A model generated the notes under the pieces. The model did no database searches. It saw nothing but the letters and a program-made list of their open reading frames with translations, and had not been told where the DNA came from. Below are positions 43,778-53,150 of a DNA stretch of 64,000 nt, one piece after another (within the stretch, counting starts at the first letter, position 1; each line of letters begins with the position of its first letter). A program made the position numbers and the translations under genes. This stretch comes from Actinacidiphila sp965342175 (GTDB lineage: Bacteria > Actinomycetota > Actinomycetes > Streptomycetales > Streptomycetaceae). The stretch spans positions 1-64,000 of the forward strand of contig NZ_CBDRBL010000032.1 of assembly GCF_965342175.1 (NCBI RefSeq), in the 5' to 3' direction.

Positions 43778-44214
43778 CACCCGTTCGCCGACCGGCCCGC
43801 GGCCGGTTCGGCGGCGCCGAGGCGCGGTGGGGTGTACAGGTGCTCCCCCACGCGCTTGACCAGCCGGGCCATCTCGTAGGCGATCATCCCGATGTCGGCT
43901 CCCGCCTCGGTGAACACCGCGAGACACGATCCCTCACCCGCGGCGGCCACGAAGAGGAAACCCTGATCGAGTTCGACCATGGTCTGCCGGACCCGGCCCG
44001 CCTCGAAATGGCGACCGGCGCCCTTGGCGAGGCTGTGGAAGCCCGATGCGACAGCAGCCAGGTGCTCGGCGTCCTCCCGGGTCAGCCCGCACGAGGAGCC
44101 CACGGCCAGGCCGTCGCCCGACAGCACCACGGCGTGCCGGACGTGGGCCACCCGGTCGGTGAGGTCGTCCAGCAGCCAGTCCAGTTCACCGGACCGGTTC
44201 GGTGTGTCGATCAT
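43777..44214 (-). CDS. cvnB: Conservon roadblock/LC7 protein CvnB (conservon 2)
   Basis: A 145-residue roadblock domain protein: LDWLLDDLTDRVAHVRHAVVLSGDG, AVASGFHSLAKGAGRHFEAGRVRQTM and GFLFVAAAGEGSCLAVF. It overlaps the cvnA-like gene by 4 bp. A C-terminal Pro/Ala tail follows the domain. Confidence 0.93.
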   Translation of the reverse strand: MIDTPNRSGELDWLLDDLTDRVAHVRHAVVLSGDGLAVGSSCGLTREDAEHLAAVASGFHSLAKGAGRHFEAGRVRQTMVELDQGFLFVAAAGEGSCLAVFTEAGADIGMIAYEMARLVKRVGEHLYTPPRLGAAEPAAGRSANG

Positions 44215-46675
44215 TCGAGCTCTCCTTCGCGGGGTGCCGGGTCCGTACCGCGGGCGTGGTGCCGCCCGCCTTCCTCGGGCAGTGCGTGCGGACCGCCCCA
44301 GGGGCCCGTCTCCCCGGGAGCGGGCCGGCCGCCGCCGGGCTCCGGGGCGGGTCGCAGGGGGGTCGGGCCGGCGGCCTGCCCGTCGGTGGTGTCACGGGCC
44401 GCAGGACCGCCGCCGCGGACCCAGCCGCGCCGGAAGGCGGCCATCGTCGAACGCGCCTGCTCCGCCGTCCGCTCGGGGGCGTCACGCCCCGTGTCCCGCG
44501 GCCCGAAGGAGGGTTCGGGTGCGCGAGGCTCGAGGAGCTGCGGGGCGAGACTCGCGCGACGTACGCGGCGCGGGAGTACGCCGGCGGCGGAGGACGCGGG
44601 AGCCTCGGCCGCCGCGGATGCGGGCGCGGCACCTCGCTCCGGGGCGGTGGCCGCAGCCGCCCCGGGTGCGGGCAGACGGACGGGCCGGGGCACGGAGGGG
44701 TGCGGCGGTGCGGCGTCGCCGTGGCCGCGAGGGAAGGCCGCCGGGGCCGTCGGGACCTGGGCGGGTTCCTGGCGCGGTGCAGGTCCGTGCGGGCCGGCCA
44801 CCGGGCTCCCCGCCCCGGCTCCCCGTTCGGCGCGGGCCTCGGGTGCCCTCATGTCGACCAGGGCGGTGGGCAGGAGGACCACGGCGGTGGTCCCGCCGTA
44901 CGGGGAGGAGCGCAGTGAGACCTTGACGTCGTGCCGCCGGGCGAGCCGGCTGACGACGAACAGGCCCAGCCGGTCGCTGTCGAACAGGTCGAGCGCCTCC
45001 GTCCGGGCGATGCGCCGGTTGGCCTCCGCCATGGCCTCGTTGCCCATGCCCAGGCCGCGGTCCTCGATCTCGAGGGCGTAGCCGTTGCCGACCTGCTCGC
45101 CGTCGACGCGCACCTTGGTGTGCGGCGGGGAGAACTGGGTGGCGTTCTCGACGAGTTCGGCGATCAGATGGGTGAGGTCGGCGACCGCGGAGCCGATGAC
45201 CGCCGCCTGCGGGAGCCGGCGGACCTCGACGCGGGCGTAGTCCTCGACCTCCGCGACGGCGGCGCGCACCACATCGGTGAGGGGCACGGGCTTGCTCCAG
45301 GCGCGGCCGGGAGCGGAGCCGGAGAGAATGATCAGTCCCTCGGCGTGCCGCCTCATACGGGTGGTGAGGTGGTCGAGCTTGAACAGGTCCTCCAGCTCGC
45401 CCGGGTCCTCGGTGCGCCGTTCCATGGCGTCCAGCAGGGCTAGCTGACGGTGCACCAGGACCTGCTGCGGCGGGCCAGGTTGACGAAGACGCCGGAGACG
45501 CCGTCGACCAGTTCGGCGCGCTCCGCGGCAGCACGCAGCGCGGCACGCTGCACAGTGGCCACGGCTTCGGCGACCTGGCCGATCTCGTCGGCGCCGTGCC
45601 TGCCGAGGGGCGCCTCCTTGCCCAGGTCGATCTCCTCTCCCGCGCGGAGCCGCCGCATGGCCTGAGGCAGTTTGCGGCGAGCGAGCTCGAGTGCGGTGTT
45701 GCGCAGGCCGATCAGCTCGACGACGAGGCCGCGGCCGATCCGTACGGAGATGAGGAGAGAGGCGAGGACGGCGAGCAGACCGAGCATGACGGCGATGCCC
45801 GAGGGACTCGACAGGCCGTCCGCGACGGTCCGGTCGGCCGGTGCGGCGGCCTCGGCGACGTGGCCCAGCCCGGACAGCACTTGCGCTGCCGTCCGGTCCC
45901 AGACGTCGGGACTCGTGGCGTCCGCGGCCGCCTTGCCGGGCCCGGCGTCGAGGACGGCGTCCTCCATGGCCTCGAGGTCCACGTACGCGGTGGAGCGGGC
46001 CAGCCGGTCCCAGGCGCCGCGGCCGCGGCCGCCGAGGTCGGCCGTGGAGCCCGCGACCAGGACGCGGCGGGCGGTGACGGCGCCGCTCAGTTCGCGGTAG
46101 CGGTCCGCGGGAAGGTCACGGGTGAGGGCCGCCGCGGTGAGCAGCGCGTCCTCACGGGACAGTTGTTCAGCGGCACGGTCGATCTCCAGGGCGACGTGCT
46201 CACCGCGGGACGCGGCAAGGGCGCCGCCGATCGCGAAGCCGTCGTCGATGGCGCCGGTGTAGGACTGGTACGTCTCCCGCCAGTCCGCCGTGCCCCGCGT
46301 GATGTCCCCGCGGGAGCCGCGCAGGCGCTCCAGTTCGCCGACGAAGGTGCGGACCCGTACGACCGCGGCGCCCGGCAGGCCCGCTCCCTCGGCGACGGTG
46401 TGGCCGCCGTCCAGCCGCAGCCTCGCGGCGGCGCGGTCGGTGGCCGCGGCGCGCTTGCTCAGATCGGCGGCCGCCCCGGAGGTGGGCCGGGTCAGGTAGC
46501 GCGTGGCGGCGCGGCGTTCGGCCTGCAGGGCGGTCACGGCGCCCGCGACCGGCTCGCGGACCGTTTCGGCGACGCGCTGGGCGCGCAGCCGCCCGGAGAC
46601 GTCCTGGGCTGTGGTGACGGCCGCGAAGGCCCACAACGCCATCAGGGACACGATGGGCACCATGAGGAGGGACAC
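44211..46675 (-). pseudogene. cvnA: CvnA of conservon 2, split by a frameshift
   Basis: Two adjacent frames together encode a full NIT-type CvnA of about 820 residues. The upstream part (46675 to about 45466) has the membrane helix VSLLMVPIVSLMALWAFAA, the sensor domain, the second helix and HAMP-like region. It breaks at NLARRSRSWCTVS then stop. The downstream part resumes as HRQLALLDAMERR and continues through ELVENATQFSPP and IEDRGLGM to a long Pro/Ala tail. Comparison with CvnA of conservon 1 (LARRSQVLLHRQL) shows one base missing near 45465. Upstream of the GTG at 46675 the frame stays open to 46732 but has no start codon. Confidence 0.85.
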
Positions 46676-46809
46676 GATCTTCGCGCGTACGCTCCTCGGC
46701 CGCAGGCTCGGCCGCCCGCGCGCGGCGTCGCCCTATATGCCGTCGTTCTCGCCGAGGGGCTTCTCGTCCGCGGGGAGCCCGGCGTGCGCTCTGCGGCCCC
46801 GTGGCGGCG

Positions 46810-47580
46810 TCACAGGGCGCCCTCGCCGACGCGCTGCGCGGTCGCGGAGGCCACGCGTTCCCTCGCCGTCGGTGAGAGCGCGACGAAGGCGGAGGTGAGG
46901 AAGAGGTAGGAGCCGAGCCCGACGATGAGGGGGAAGAGGAACGCCATCGCCTCTGCTCCGGGCAGCACATCCGCCGAGGGTCGGACCTGGACGTCCACGG
47001 CGAGCATCCCGGTGTAGTGCATGCTGCTGACGGCGGCGCCCATCACCAGGGACGCGACGGCGACGATCACGGGCCGGTGGATGGTGAGCGCCGCCCACAG
47101 GGCGGCGGTCGCGGCGGCCCAGGCGATGACGACGGACAGCGCCACGAGCCAGGGTTCGTAGGCCACCGTGCCGTGCAGATGTACGGCGGCCATGCCCAGG
47201 TAGTGCATGCTGGCCACGCCGGCACCCGTGGTGAGGCCGCCCACCGCCAGGGCCCGGAAGCGGCTGCCTCCGTACCCGACGGCGAAGACCCCGAGACCGA
47301 CGACCACCATGGCGACGGCCAGGCTGAGGACGGTCAGGGGGACGTCGTAGCGGATCTCGGTGCCGCTGACGCGGAAGCCGAGCATGGCGACGAAGTGCAT
47401 CGTCCAGATACCGGTGCCCAGAGCGCTCGCGGCGGTGATCAGCCAGTTGCGCCGGGAACGGCCGGTCGTGGCCAGGGCCCGTACGGTGCAGCGCAGTCCG
47501 AGCGCGGCACCCACGCACGCCATGGCGTACGAGAGCAGCGGTGTCAGCCAGCCGAAGGCGGCGTGGTCCATGTGTCCCAT
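46810..47580 (-). CDS. MHYT-domain membrane sensor
   Basis: A 256-residue integral membrane protein with seven hydrophobic segments and three MHYT motifs, MHFVAM, MHYLGM and MHYTGM, spaced about 60-65 residues apart as in the family. MHYT domains are proposed to bind copper and sense oxygen, CO or NO. No GGDEF, EAL or kinase domain is attached. The gene lies 75 bp upstream of the conservon 2 cvnA gene on the same strand, so it may be co-transcribed with the conservon. Confidence 0.92.
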   Translation of the reverse strand: MGHMDHAAFGWLTPLLSYAMACVGAALGLRCTVRALATTGRSRRNWLITAASALGTGIWTMHFVAMLGFRVSGTEIRYDVPLTVLSLAVAMVVVGLGVFAVGYGGSRFRALAVGGLTTGAGVASMHYLGMAAVHLHGTVAYEPWLVALSVVIAWAAATAALWAALTIHRPVIVAVASLVMGAAVSSMHYTGMLAVDVQVRPSADVLPGAEAMAFLFPLIVGLGSYLFLTSAFVALSPTARERVASATAQRVGEGAL

Positions 47581-47712
47581 GGCCCCGGGACGCTAGTGCG
47601 AACGTGGTGGCACGCTCGTGCCATGACTGAACCCTGCCGCTTTTGACAACGCGCTTGCCGACTGGGGACCTTGACGATCGTGTTCGGCACGAACCTGCGC
47701 AAAGGAAGCGTC

Positions 47713-48048
47713 TCAGCCGTTGCGCGGCGCGTACATGATGATGCCCACGCCCACCAGGCACACCAGGGCGCCCGCCACGTCGTAGCGGTCCGGCCGGTAA
47801 CCGTCGGCCGCCATCCCCCACGCGAGCGAGCCCGCGATGAACACACCACCATAGGCGGCGAGGATGCGGCCGAACTCGGCGTTCGGCTGCAGGGTGGCGA
47901 CGCACCCGTAGAGCCCCAGGGAAATGACGCCGGCGCCGATCCACACCCAACCGCGGTGTTCGCGCAGCCCCTGCCAGACCAGCCAGGCCCCGCCGATCTC
48001 CAGCAGCGCGGCGAGCAAGAACAAGGCGACGGAACGCAGCGGGATCAT
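47713..48048 (-). CDS. YnfA/UPF0060 family small membrane protein
   Basis: A 111-residue protein with four membrane segments: SVALFLLAALLEIGGAWLVW, WVWIGAGVISLGLYGCVATL, RILAAYGGVFIAGSLAWGM and AGALVCLVGVGIIMY. This is the YnfA family, distantly related to small multidrug resistance transporters. The start at 48048 gives the normal family length; upstream codons overlap the divergent methyltransferase. Confidence 0.9.
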   Translation of the reverse strand: MIPLRSVALFLLAALLEIGGAWLVWQGLREHRGWVWIGAGVISLGLYGCVATLQPNAEFGRILAAYGGVFIAGSLAWGMAADGYRPDRYDVAGALVCLVGVGIIMYAPRNG

Positions 48049-48110
48049 GCGACCATGATGCCCCGTACCCCGTGCCCTCCCGGGCGGGCCCCCAACCGGA
48101 GGTGGTCGTC

Positions 48111-48710
48111 GTGCACACCGATCCCGCACAGGTCCGCGCCTTCTTCGCCGCCCGCGCCGCCGGCTGGGAGACCCGCTATCCCGACGACGCCCCCGCCTAC
48201 CGGGCCGCTGTAGCCGAACTGGGCTTGCGGGAGGGACAGGCGGTCCTCGACGCGGGGTGCGGCACGGGCCGGGCGCTGCCCTTCCTGCGGGCGGCCGTGG
48301 GAGCGTCCGGGACGGTCGTCGGCGCCGATCTGACGCCCGAGATGCTCGCCGAGGCGGTACGGGCCGGTCGCCGTGAACACGGCGCCCTGCTGCTGGCCGA
48401 CTGCGCCCGGCTCCCTTTGCGCGACGGCGCCCTGGACGCCGTCTTCGCCGCGGGGCTGATCGGGCACCTGCCGGACCCGCGGGTGTGCCTGCGGGAGCTG
48501 GCCCGGGTCACCCGGCCGGGCGGCCGGCTCGCGCTCTTCCACCCGATCGGCCGGGCGGCACTGGCCGCCCGGCAGAGCCGTGAGCTCACCCCTGACGACG
48601 TGAGGGCGGAGCCCAACCTGGGGCCGCTGCTGGAGTCCTCGGGCTGGACCATGACGTCGTACACGGACACCGACGAGCGGTTCCTGGCGATGGCGTCGTC
48701 ACTCGGGTAG
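48111..48710 (+). CDS. Class I SAM-dependent methyltransferase
   Basis: A 199-residue methyltransferase. GTG at 48111 is placed by GGAGGT seven bases upstream. The SAM motif I is AVLDAGCGTGRALPFL, the acidic motif II VVGADLTPEML, and the ubiquinone/menaquinone-type post-motif ELARVTRPGGRLALFHP. Substrate not identifiable. It is convergent with the broken FAD oxidoreductase gene at 48751. Confidence 0.88.
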   Translation: MHTDPAQVRAFFAARAAGWETRYPDDAPAYRAAVAELGLREGQAVLDAGCGTGRALPFLRAAVGASGTVVGADLTPEMLAEAVRAGRREHGALLLADCARLPLRDGALDAVFAAGLIGHLPDPRVCLRELARVTRPGGRLALFHPIGRAALAARQSRELTPDDVRAEPNLGPLLESSGWTMTSYTDTDERFLAMASSLG

Positions 48711-48750
48711 CGGTCGTCGCGCGGTGTCGGGCTCCGCCGATGGGCGTCCG

Positions 48751-49862
48751 CGCCGGCACGGGTGTGCTGAGCGGGCAGGGCCGCCGGCGCCAGCCCGGCG
48801 GCCCGCGCCTGGGACTCCTTCAGCCCGGTACGGGCGATCTCCAGGTCGCACACCTTGCTGACGGCCGTGCCCACCACGCCGGGGAAGGTGGCGTAGCCGC
48901 CGCCGATGTTGGTGCCGATGACCCGGCCCTGCTTGTTGGCGTGGGTGCCCAGCGGGATGTGCTGCATCCCGCCGGAGATTAGGTTGAGGACCTCCACGCA
49001 GTCCCCTCCCGCCCAGATCGCCTCCTCGCCGCGCACGCGCATCGCGCGGTCGGTGAGCAGCCCGCCGTGGGCGCCGACCGGCAGCCCCGCGTCACGGGCG
49101 AGGCCGGTCTCAGGCGTGACGCCGAGACCGAGCACGACGACGTCCGCGAGGTACTCGCCCCGGTCGGTGGCCACGGCACGGACCCGGCCGTCCGCCCCGG
49201 TGAGCACCTCGCGCACCGGGGGCCCCGGTGACGACGGTGACGCCGAGGCCCTCCATGGCCTCCCGTACGAGCCGGCCCATGTCCGGGTCCAGGGTGGCCA
49301 TGGGCTGCTCGGAGCGTTCGACGAGGGTGACCCGGAGCCCGTGCCGCAGCATGGCCTCGGCCATCTCCACGCCGATGTAGCCGCCGCCGACCACGACGGC
49401 GTTCCGCAGGGGCCTGCTGTCGAGGGCGTCCAGGATGTCCTCCCCGTCACCGAGGGTCTGCACGCCGTACACGCCCGCCGCGTCGATCCCCGGGATCGGC
49501 GGGCGCTTGGGGACGGCGCCGGTGGCGATGACGAGCCGGTCGTACCCCGTCCAGTCCTCCGCCCCGAAGACGTCGCGGGTGCGCACCCGCCCTCGGTCCC
49601 GGTCGATCTCCACGACCTCGACACCGAGCCGCACGTCGATGTCGCGGGCGCGGTGCTGCTCGGGCGCACGGGCGATCAGCGCGTCGGGGCCGGTGGTGTC
49701 CCCCGCGATCCAGTAGGGGATCCCGCAGGCGGAGTAGGAGGTGTGGCGCCCGCGTTCGAAGGCGACGATCTCCAGCTCATCGGGCCCTTTCCTCCTGCGC
49801 GCCTGGGACGCCGCCGACATCCCCGCGGCGTCCCCGCCGACGACCACCAGCCGTTCCCTCAT
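48751..49862 (-). pseudogene. FAD-dependent pyridine nucleotide-disulfide oxidoreductase, frameshifted and truncated
   Basis: From the ATG at 49862 the frame encodes RLVVVGGDAAGMSAASQARR, the redox-active SYSACGIPYWIAGD and the NAD-binding VVVGGGYIGVEMAEAM, as in CoA-disulfide reductases/NADH oxidases. It breaks at about 49218, where CCCCC should be CCCC. The coherent protein continues in the next frame: VREVLTGADGRVRAVATD, IWAGGDCVEVLNLISGG, SKVCDLEIARTGLKE. It fades near 48751 after TRAG, without the C-terminal dimerisation domain (about 100 residues in intact homologues). Two independent lesions make it a probable pseudogene. Confidence 0.8.
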
Positions 49863-49927
49863 GCCCCGCAGCGTATGTGCCGCCCCGGTGTCCGGCACGG
49901 CCGCCCCCGTGCCGCAGACTGGAGGCC

Positions 49928-51166
49928 ATGGACCTGCAGATCACCGCGACCTCCCCGGACCATCCGGCGGCCCTCCTCGACCTGCCGTGGAACGTGCCGC
50001 TGGAGGAGTGGCCGGAGGAGTACCTGGTGGCGCTGCCGCGCGGCATCTCGCGGCACGTCGTTCGCTTCGCCCTGGCCGGCGACGAGGTCGTGGCGGTCAA
50101 GGAGGTCGGCGAGTGGGCCGCCGTCCGGGAGTACGGGCTGCTGCGCGACCTGGACCGGATGGGCATACCCGCGGTCGACGCCCTGGCCGTCGTCACCGGC
50201 CGCACCGACGCACGCGGCGAGCCGCTGGAGCCGGTGCTGATCACCCGCCACCTGGTCGGCTCGCAGCCCTACCGCTCGATGTTCGAGACGACCATGCGCC
50301 CGGGCACGGTCAACCGGCTGCTGGACGCGCTCGCCGTTCTGCTGGTCCGGCTGCACCTGGCGGGCTTCGCCTGGGGCGACTGCTCGCTGTCGAACACCCT
50401 CTTCCGGCGTGACGCGGGCGCCTATGCCGCCTACCTGGTGGACGCCGAGACGGGACAGATCCAGCCCACCCTCTCGCGCGGCCAGCGGGACTACGACATC
50501 GAGGTGGCCCGGGTCAACATCGCGGGCGAGCTGCTGGACCTTGAGGCGGGCGGCTCGCTGCACCCCGCGGTGGACCCGATCACCTTCGGCCAGGCCATCG
50601 CGGACCGCTACGAGGAGCTGTGGCACGAGCTCACCCGCGAGTCGGTGTACCCGGTGGCCAAGCGGCACTACATCGACCGGCGCATCCGGCGGCTGAACAA
50701 CCTCGGATTCGACGTCGCGGAGATGCAGATCCAGAAGTCGCCCGACGGCGACAACATCACATTCCTGCCCAAGGTCGTGGACGCCGGGCACCACCAGCGC
50801 CAACTGCTCCGGCTCACCGGCCTGGACGCCGAGGAGAACCAGGCCCGCAGCCTCCTCAACGACCTCGAGACATGGATGGCGACCCAGGAGGACTACGCCC
50901 CGGGCGACCCGCTGGGCGCCCGCCCCGAGGTGCTCGCCCACCGGTGGGTCCGCGACGTCTTCCGGCCCACGGTCCGCGCCGTGCCGCGGGAACTGCGCGG
51001 CTCGCTGGACACCGCGCAGATCTACCACGAGCTGCTGGAGCACCGCTGGCTGATGTCGGAGCGGGCGCAGCGCGACGTGGGCCTGGACGCGGCGGTCGAG
51101 GACTACGTCCGCACCGTGCTCCTCGCGTCGCCGCAGGGACCCGCCGTTCCCCTGCCGCCGGAGTAG
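49928..51166 (+). CDS. DUF4032 / kinase-like protein
   Basis: A 412-residue protein. The N-terminal half looks like a lipopolysaccharide-kinase/protein-kinase fold: VVAVKEVGEWAAVREYGLL (Lys and Glu of the N-lobe), LHLAGFAWGDCSLSNTLF as a catalytic loop and AAYLVDAETGQIQPTL in place of the DFG segment. The C-terminal half (from FGQAIADRYEELWHEL) corresponds to DUF4032. Substrate unknown. GGAGG lies only two bases before the ATG. It starts 65 bp from the divergent oxidoreductase pseudogene and is followed 22 bp later by a methyltransferase. Confidence 0.85.
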   Translation: MDLQITATSPDHPAALLDLPWNVPLEEWPEEYLVALPRGISRHVVRFALAGDEVVAVKEVGEWAAVREYGLLRDLDRMGIPAVDALAVVTGRTDARGEPLEPVLITRHLVGSQPYRSMFETTMRPGTVNRLLDALAVLLVRLHLAGFAWGDCSLSNTLFRRDAGAYAAYLVDAETGQIQPTLSRGQRDYDIEVARVNIAGELLDLEAGGSLHPAVDPITFGQAIADRYEELWHELTRESVYPVAKRHYIDRRIRRLNNLGFDVAEMQIQKSPDGDNITFLPKVVDAGHHQRQLLRLTGLDAEENQARSLLNDLETWMATQEDYAPGDPLGARPEVLAHRWVRDVFRPTVRAVPRELRGSLDTAQIYHELLEHRWLMSERAQRDVGLDAAVEDYVRTVLLASPQGPAVPLPPE

Positions 51167-51188
51167 GGCCGGGGAGTAATCTCGGCGG

Positions 51189-51977
51189 ATGACCGACCGC
51201 AGTTCGCTGAGGGGCGTCTTCGACGAGGACGCCGAACTGTACGACCGGGTTCGGCCCGGATATCCCGGCGTGGTCTTCGACGACCTGACCGCCGTGGCGG
51301 GCCTTCGTCCCGGCGCGCGCGTGCTGGAGATCGGCTGCGGGACCGGGCAGGCCACCGTGCCGCTCGCGGCGCGCGGCTTCCGCGTCACGGCGGTCGAGCT
51401 GGGGCCGTCGATGGCGGCGGTCGCCCGGCGCAGGCTGGCGGCCTCCCCCGGGGCCGAGGTGGTCGTCTCAGCCTTCGAGGACTGGCCGCTCCCGGACGAG
51501 CCGTTCGACGCGGTGGTCGCGGCCACGGCCTTCCACTGGATCGATCCCGCGGTGGCCGTCGTGAAGTGCGCCGAGGCCCTTCGCCCCGGCGGGGTGCTGG
51601 CCGTCATCGCCACCCACCATGTGGACGGCGGCTCGCGGGACTTCTTCGCCGACGTGCAGGAGTGCTACGAGCGCTTCACACCGGAGAGGCCGCCTCGCCC
51701 GCGGCCGAGCGCGGCGGCTCTCGTTCCCGCGGACAGCGGGGAGACCGACCGCTCCGGGTGCTTCGGTCCGGCCGTCTTCCACCGCTACGAGCGCGAACTG
51801 CCCTACACCACCGACGAGTACCTCGATCTGCTGCTGAGCTACTCCAACCACCGGGCACTGCCCGCCGTGCTTCGCGAGGGCCTGCTCGCGTGTGTCCGCG
51901 CGCTGATCGACGGACGCTACGGCGGCCGCGTCGTCAAGCGGTACCTGACGGAGCTGCGGATCACGCGGCGGCTGTGA
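51189..51977 (+). CDS. Class I SAM-dependent methyltransferase
   Basis: A 262-residue methyltransferase. SAM motif I is VLEIGCGTGQATVPL, motif II VTAVELGPSMAAVARRR, and the segment VVAATAFHWIDPAVAV fits the UbiE/COQ5-like clade. The C-terminal part (SYSNHRALPAVLREGLLACVR) matches a group in which Trp/His residues bind small aromatic or acyl substrates. Substrate unknown; likely co-transcribed with the DUF4032 gene. Confidence 0.88.
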   Translation: MTDRSSLRGVFDEDAELYDRVRPGYPGVVFDDLTAVAGLRPGARVLEIGCGTGQATVPLAARGFRVTAVELGPSMAAVARRRLAASPGAEVVVSAFEDWPLPDEPFDAVVAATAFHWIDPAVAVVKCAEALRPGGVLAVIATHHVDGGSRDFFADVQECYERFTPERPPRPRPSAAALVPADSGETDRSGCFGPAVFHRYERELPYTTDEYLDLLLSYSNHRALPAVLREGLLACVRALIDGRYGGRVVKRYLTELRITRRL

Positions 51978-52250
51978 CGCTGCCGCAGGCCAGGCGCGTA
52001 CGAGGTGTGCAGGGGCGGCGCGTCACGGCCCCCGCGGGCTCGCAGCCGTTCTCCCCCTGACCGCCGCTGTCCCGGAGGGCAGGCGGCACGCTTCGCCGTG
52101 GGGTGGGACGCCGCTTTCGTCCCGCCCCGCCGAGCGCCGGGCATCGGACCTCGAGACACGCCGCAGGCACCGGCGCATCCGGGTGAGGCGAGCCGCCCAC
52201 CCGGCGTGTCCCCTCCACGCGCGCCGGTCATATGAGCTGATGTTCGCTCC

Positions 52251-53135
52251 ATGGGTTCACACCGTGCGGCCAAGCACGCGCGCCGCCGCGCGGCCGGAGG
52301 TCCACGGCGTGCCACCCGCGTCTGGGCGACGGCCGCCGCGACGGCCGGTGCCGTCGCCGTCGCCGCCATCGGGGTGCAGAGCCTGCTCATCCGCACCGAC
52401 CCACCCCCCGTCCACGCCCGCCCCGCACCAAGCCCGCAGCTCATGCCCCTCCCCGACCCGGCCGCACGGGCCGGGCTGCAGCACGTACCGCTCCACCCGG
52501 CCCGCGAACCCGCCATCGTGCCCCGCAAGAGCTGGGGCGCCGACGAGTCGCTGCGCACCGAGCCCCCGCACTACAGCGCCACGGTCAAGGCGGTGTTCCT
52601 GCACCACACGGACAGCGGCAACGGCTACAAGTGCGCGGACGTGCCAGAAACCATCCGCGACATCTACTCCGGCCACATCCAGAGCCGCCACTGGGACGAC
52701 GTCGCCTACAACTTCTTCGTCGACAAGTGCGGCACGATCTACGAGGGACGGGCCGGGGGCTCCGACCGCCCCGTCACCGGGGCGCACTCCCTCGGCTTCA
52801 ACCAGGACACCATGGGCATCGCCGCGATCGGCACCTACGACGACAAGGGCAGCGTCCCGCCGGCGATGGCCGAGGCGATCGCGCGGCTCGCCGCCTGGAA
52901 GCTCGGGCTGTCCGACATCGATCCCCGAGGGAAGGTCACCCTGGTGTCCAGCAGCAGCAAGAGCCGCTTCAAGAAGGGCGAGCGGGCGGTCTTCCACGTG
53001 ATCGCGGGCCACCGGGACGCGTACATGACCGACTGCCCCGGAAAGGAGCTGTACGCCAAGCTCCCGGAGATCCGCACCGAGGCCGCCAGGCTGCAGGGCC
53101 GCCCCCCGCCGGCCGCCGCGCAAAGCGACGACTGA
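52251..53135 (+). CDS. N-acetylmuramoyl-L-alanine amidase (PGRP domain)
   Basis: A 294-residue exported amidase. An Arg-rich N terminus and membrane helix (about 24-45) serve as an uncleaved anchor or signal. The amidase_2/PGRP domain covers about 80-275: VPRKSWGADESLR, VFLHHTDSGNGY (zinc His), WDDVAYNFFVDKCGTIYEG, GAHSLGFNQDTMGIAAIG and FHVIAGHRDAYMTDCPG (zinc His and Cys). It cleaves the amide between muramic acid and the stem peptide in the wall. Divergent and convergent neighbours suggest transcription alone. Confidence 0.92.
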   Translation: MGSHRAAKHARRRAAGGPRRATRVWATAAATAGAVAVAAIGVQSLLIRTDPPPVHARPAPSPQLMPLPDPAARAGLQHVPLHPAREPAIVPRKSWGADESLRTEPPHYSATVKAVFLHHTDSGNGYKCADVPETIRDIYSGHIQSRHWDDVAYNFFVDKCGTIYEGRAGGSDRPVTGAHSLGFNQDTMGIAAIGTYDDKGSVPPAMAEAIARLAAWKLGLSDIDPRGKVTLVSSSSKSRFKKGERAVFHVIAGHRDAYMTDCPGKELYAKLPEIRTEAARLQGRPPPAAAQSDD

Positions 53136-53150
53136 CCGGCCCGCCCGCGA

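Noticed and set aside
47621..47646. Seven-codon frame MTEPCRF after the MHYT gene start region
   Set aside because: No regulatory structure or conserved leader-peptide pattern is seen.
48197..48750. Continuation of the FAD oxidoreductase frame to 48197
   Set aside because: It runs antisense through the methyltransferase gene and no longer resembles the family after TRAG at about 48751.
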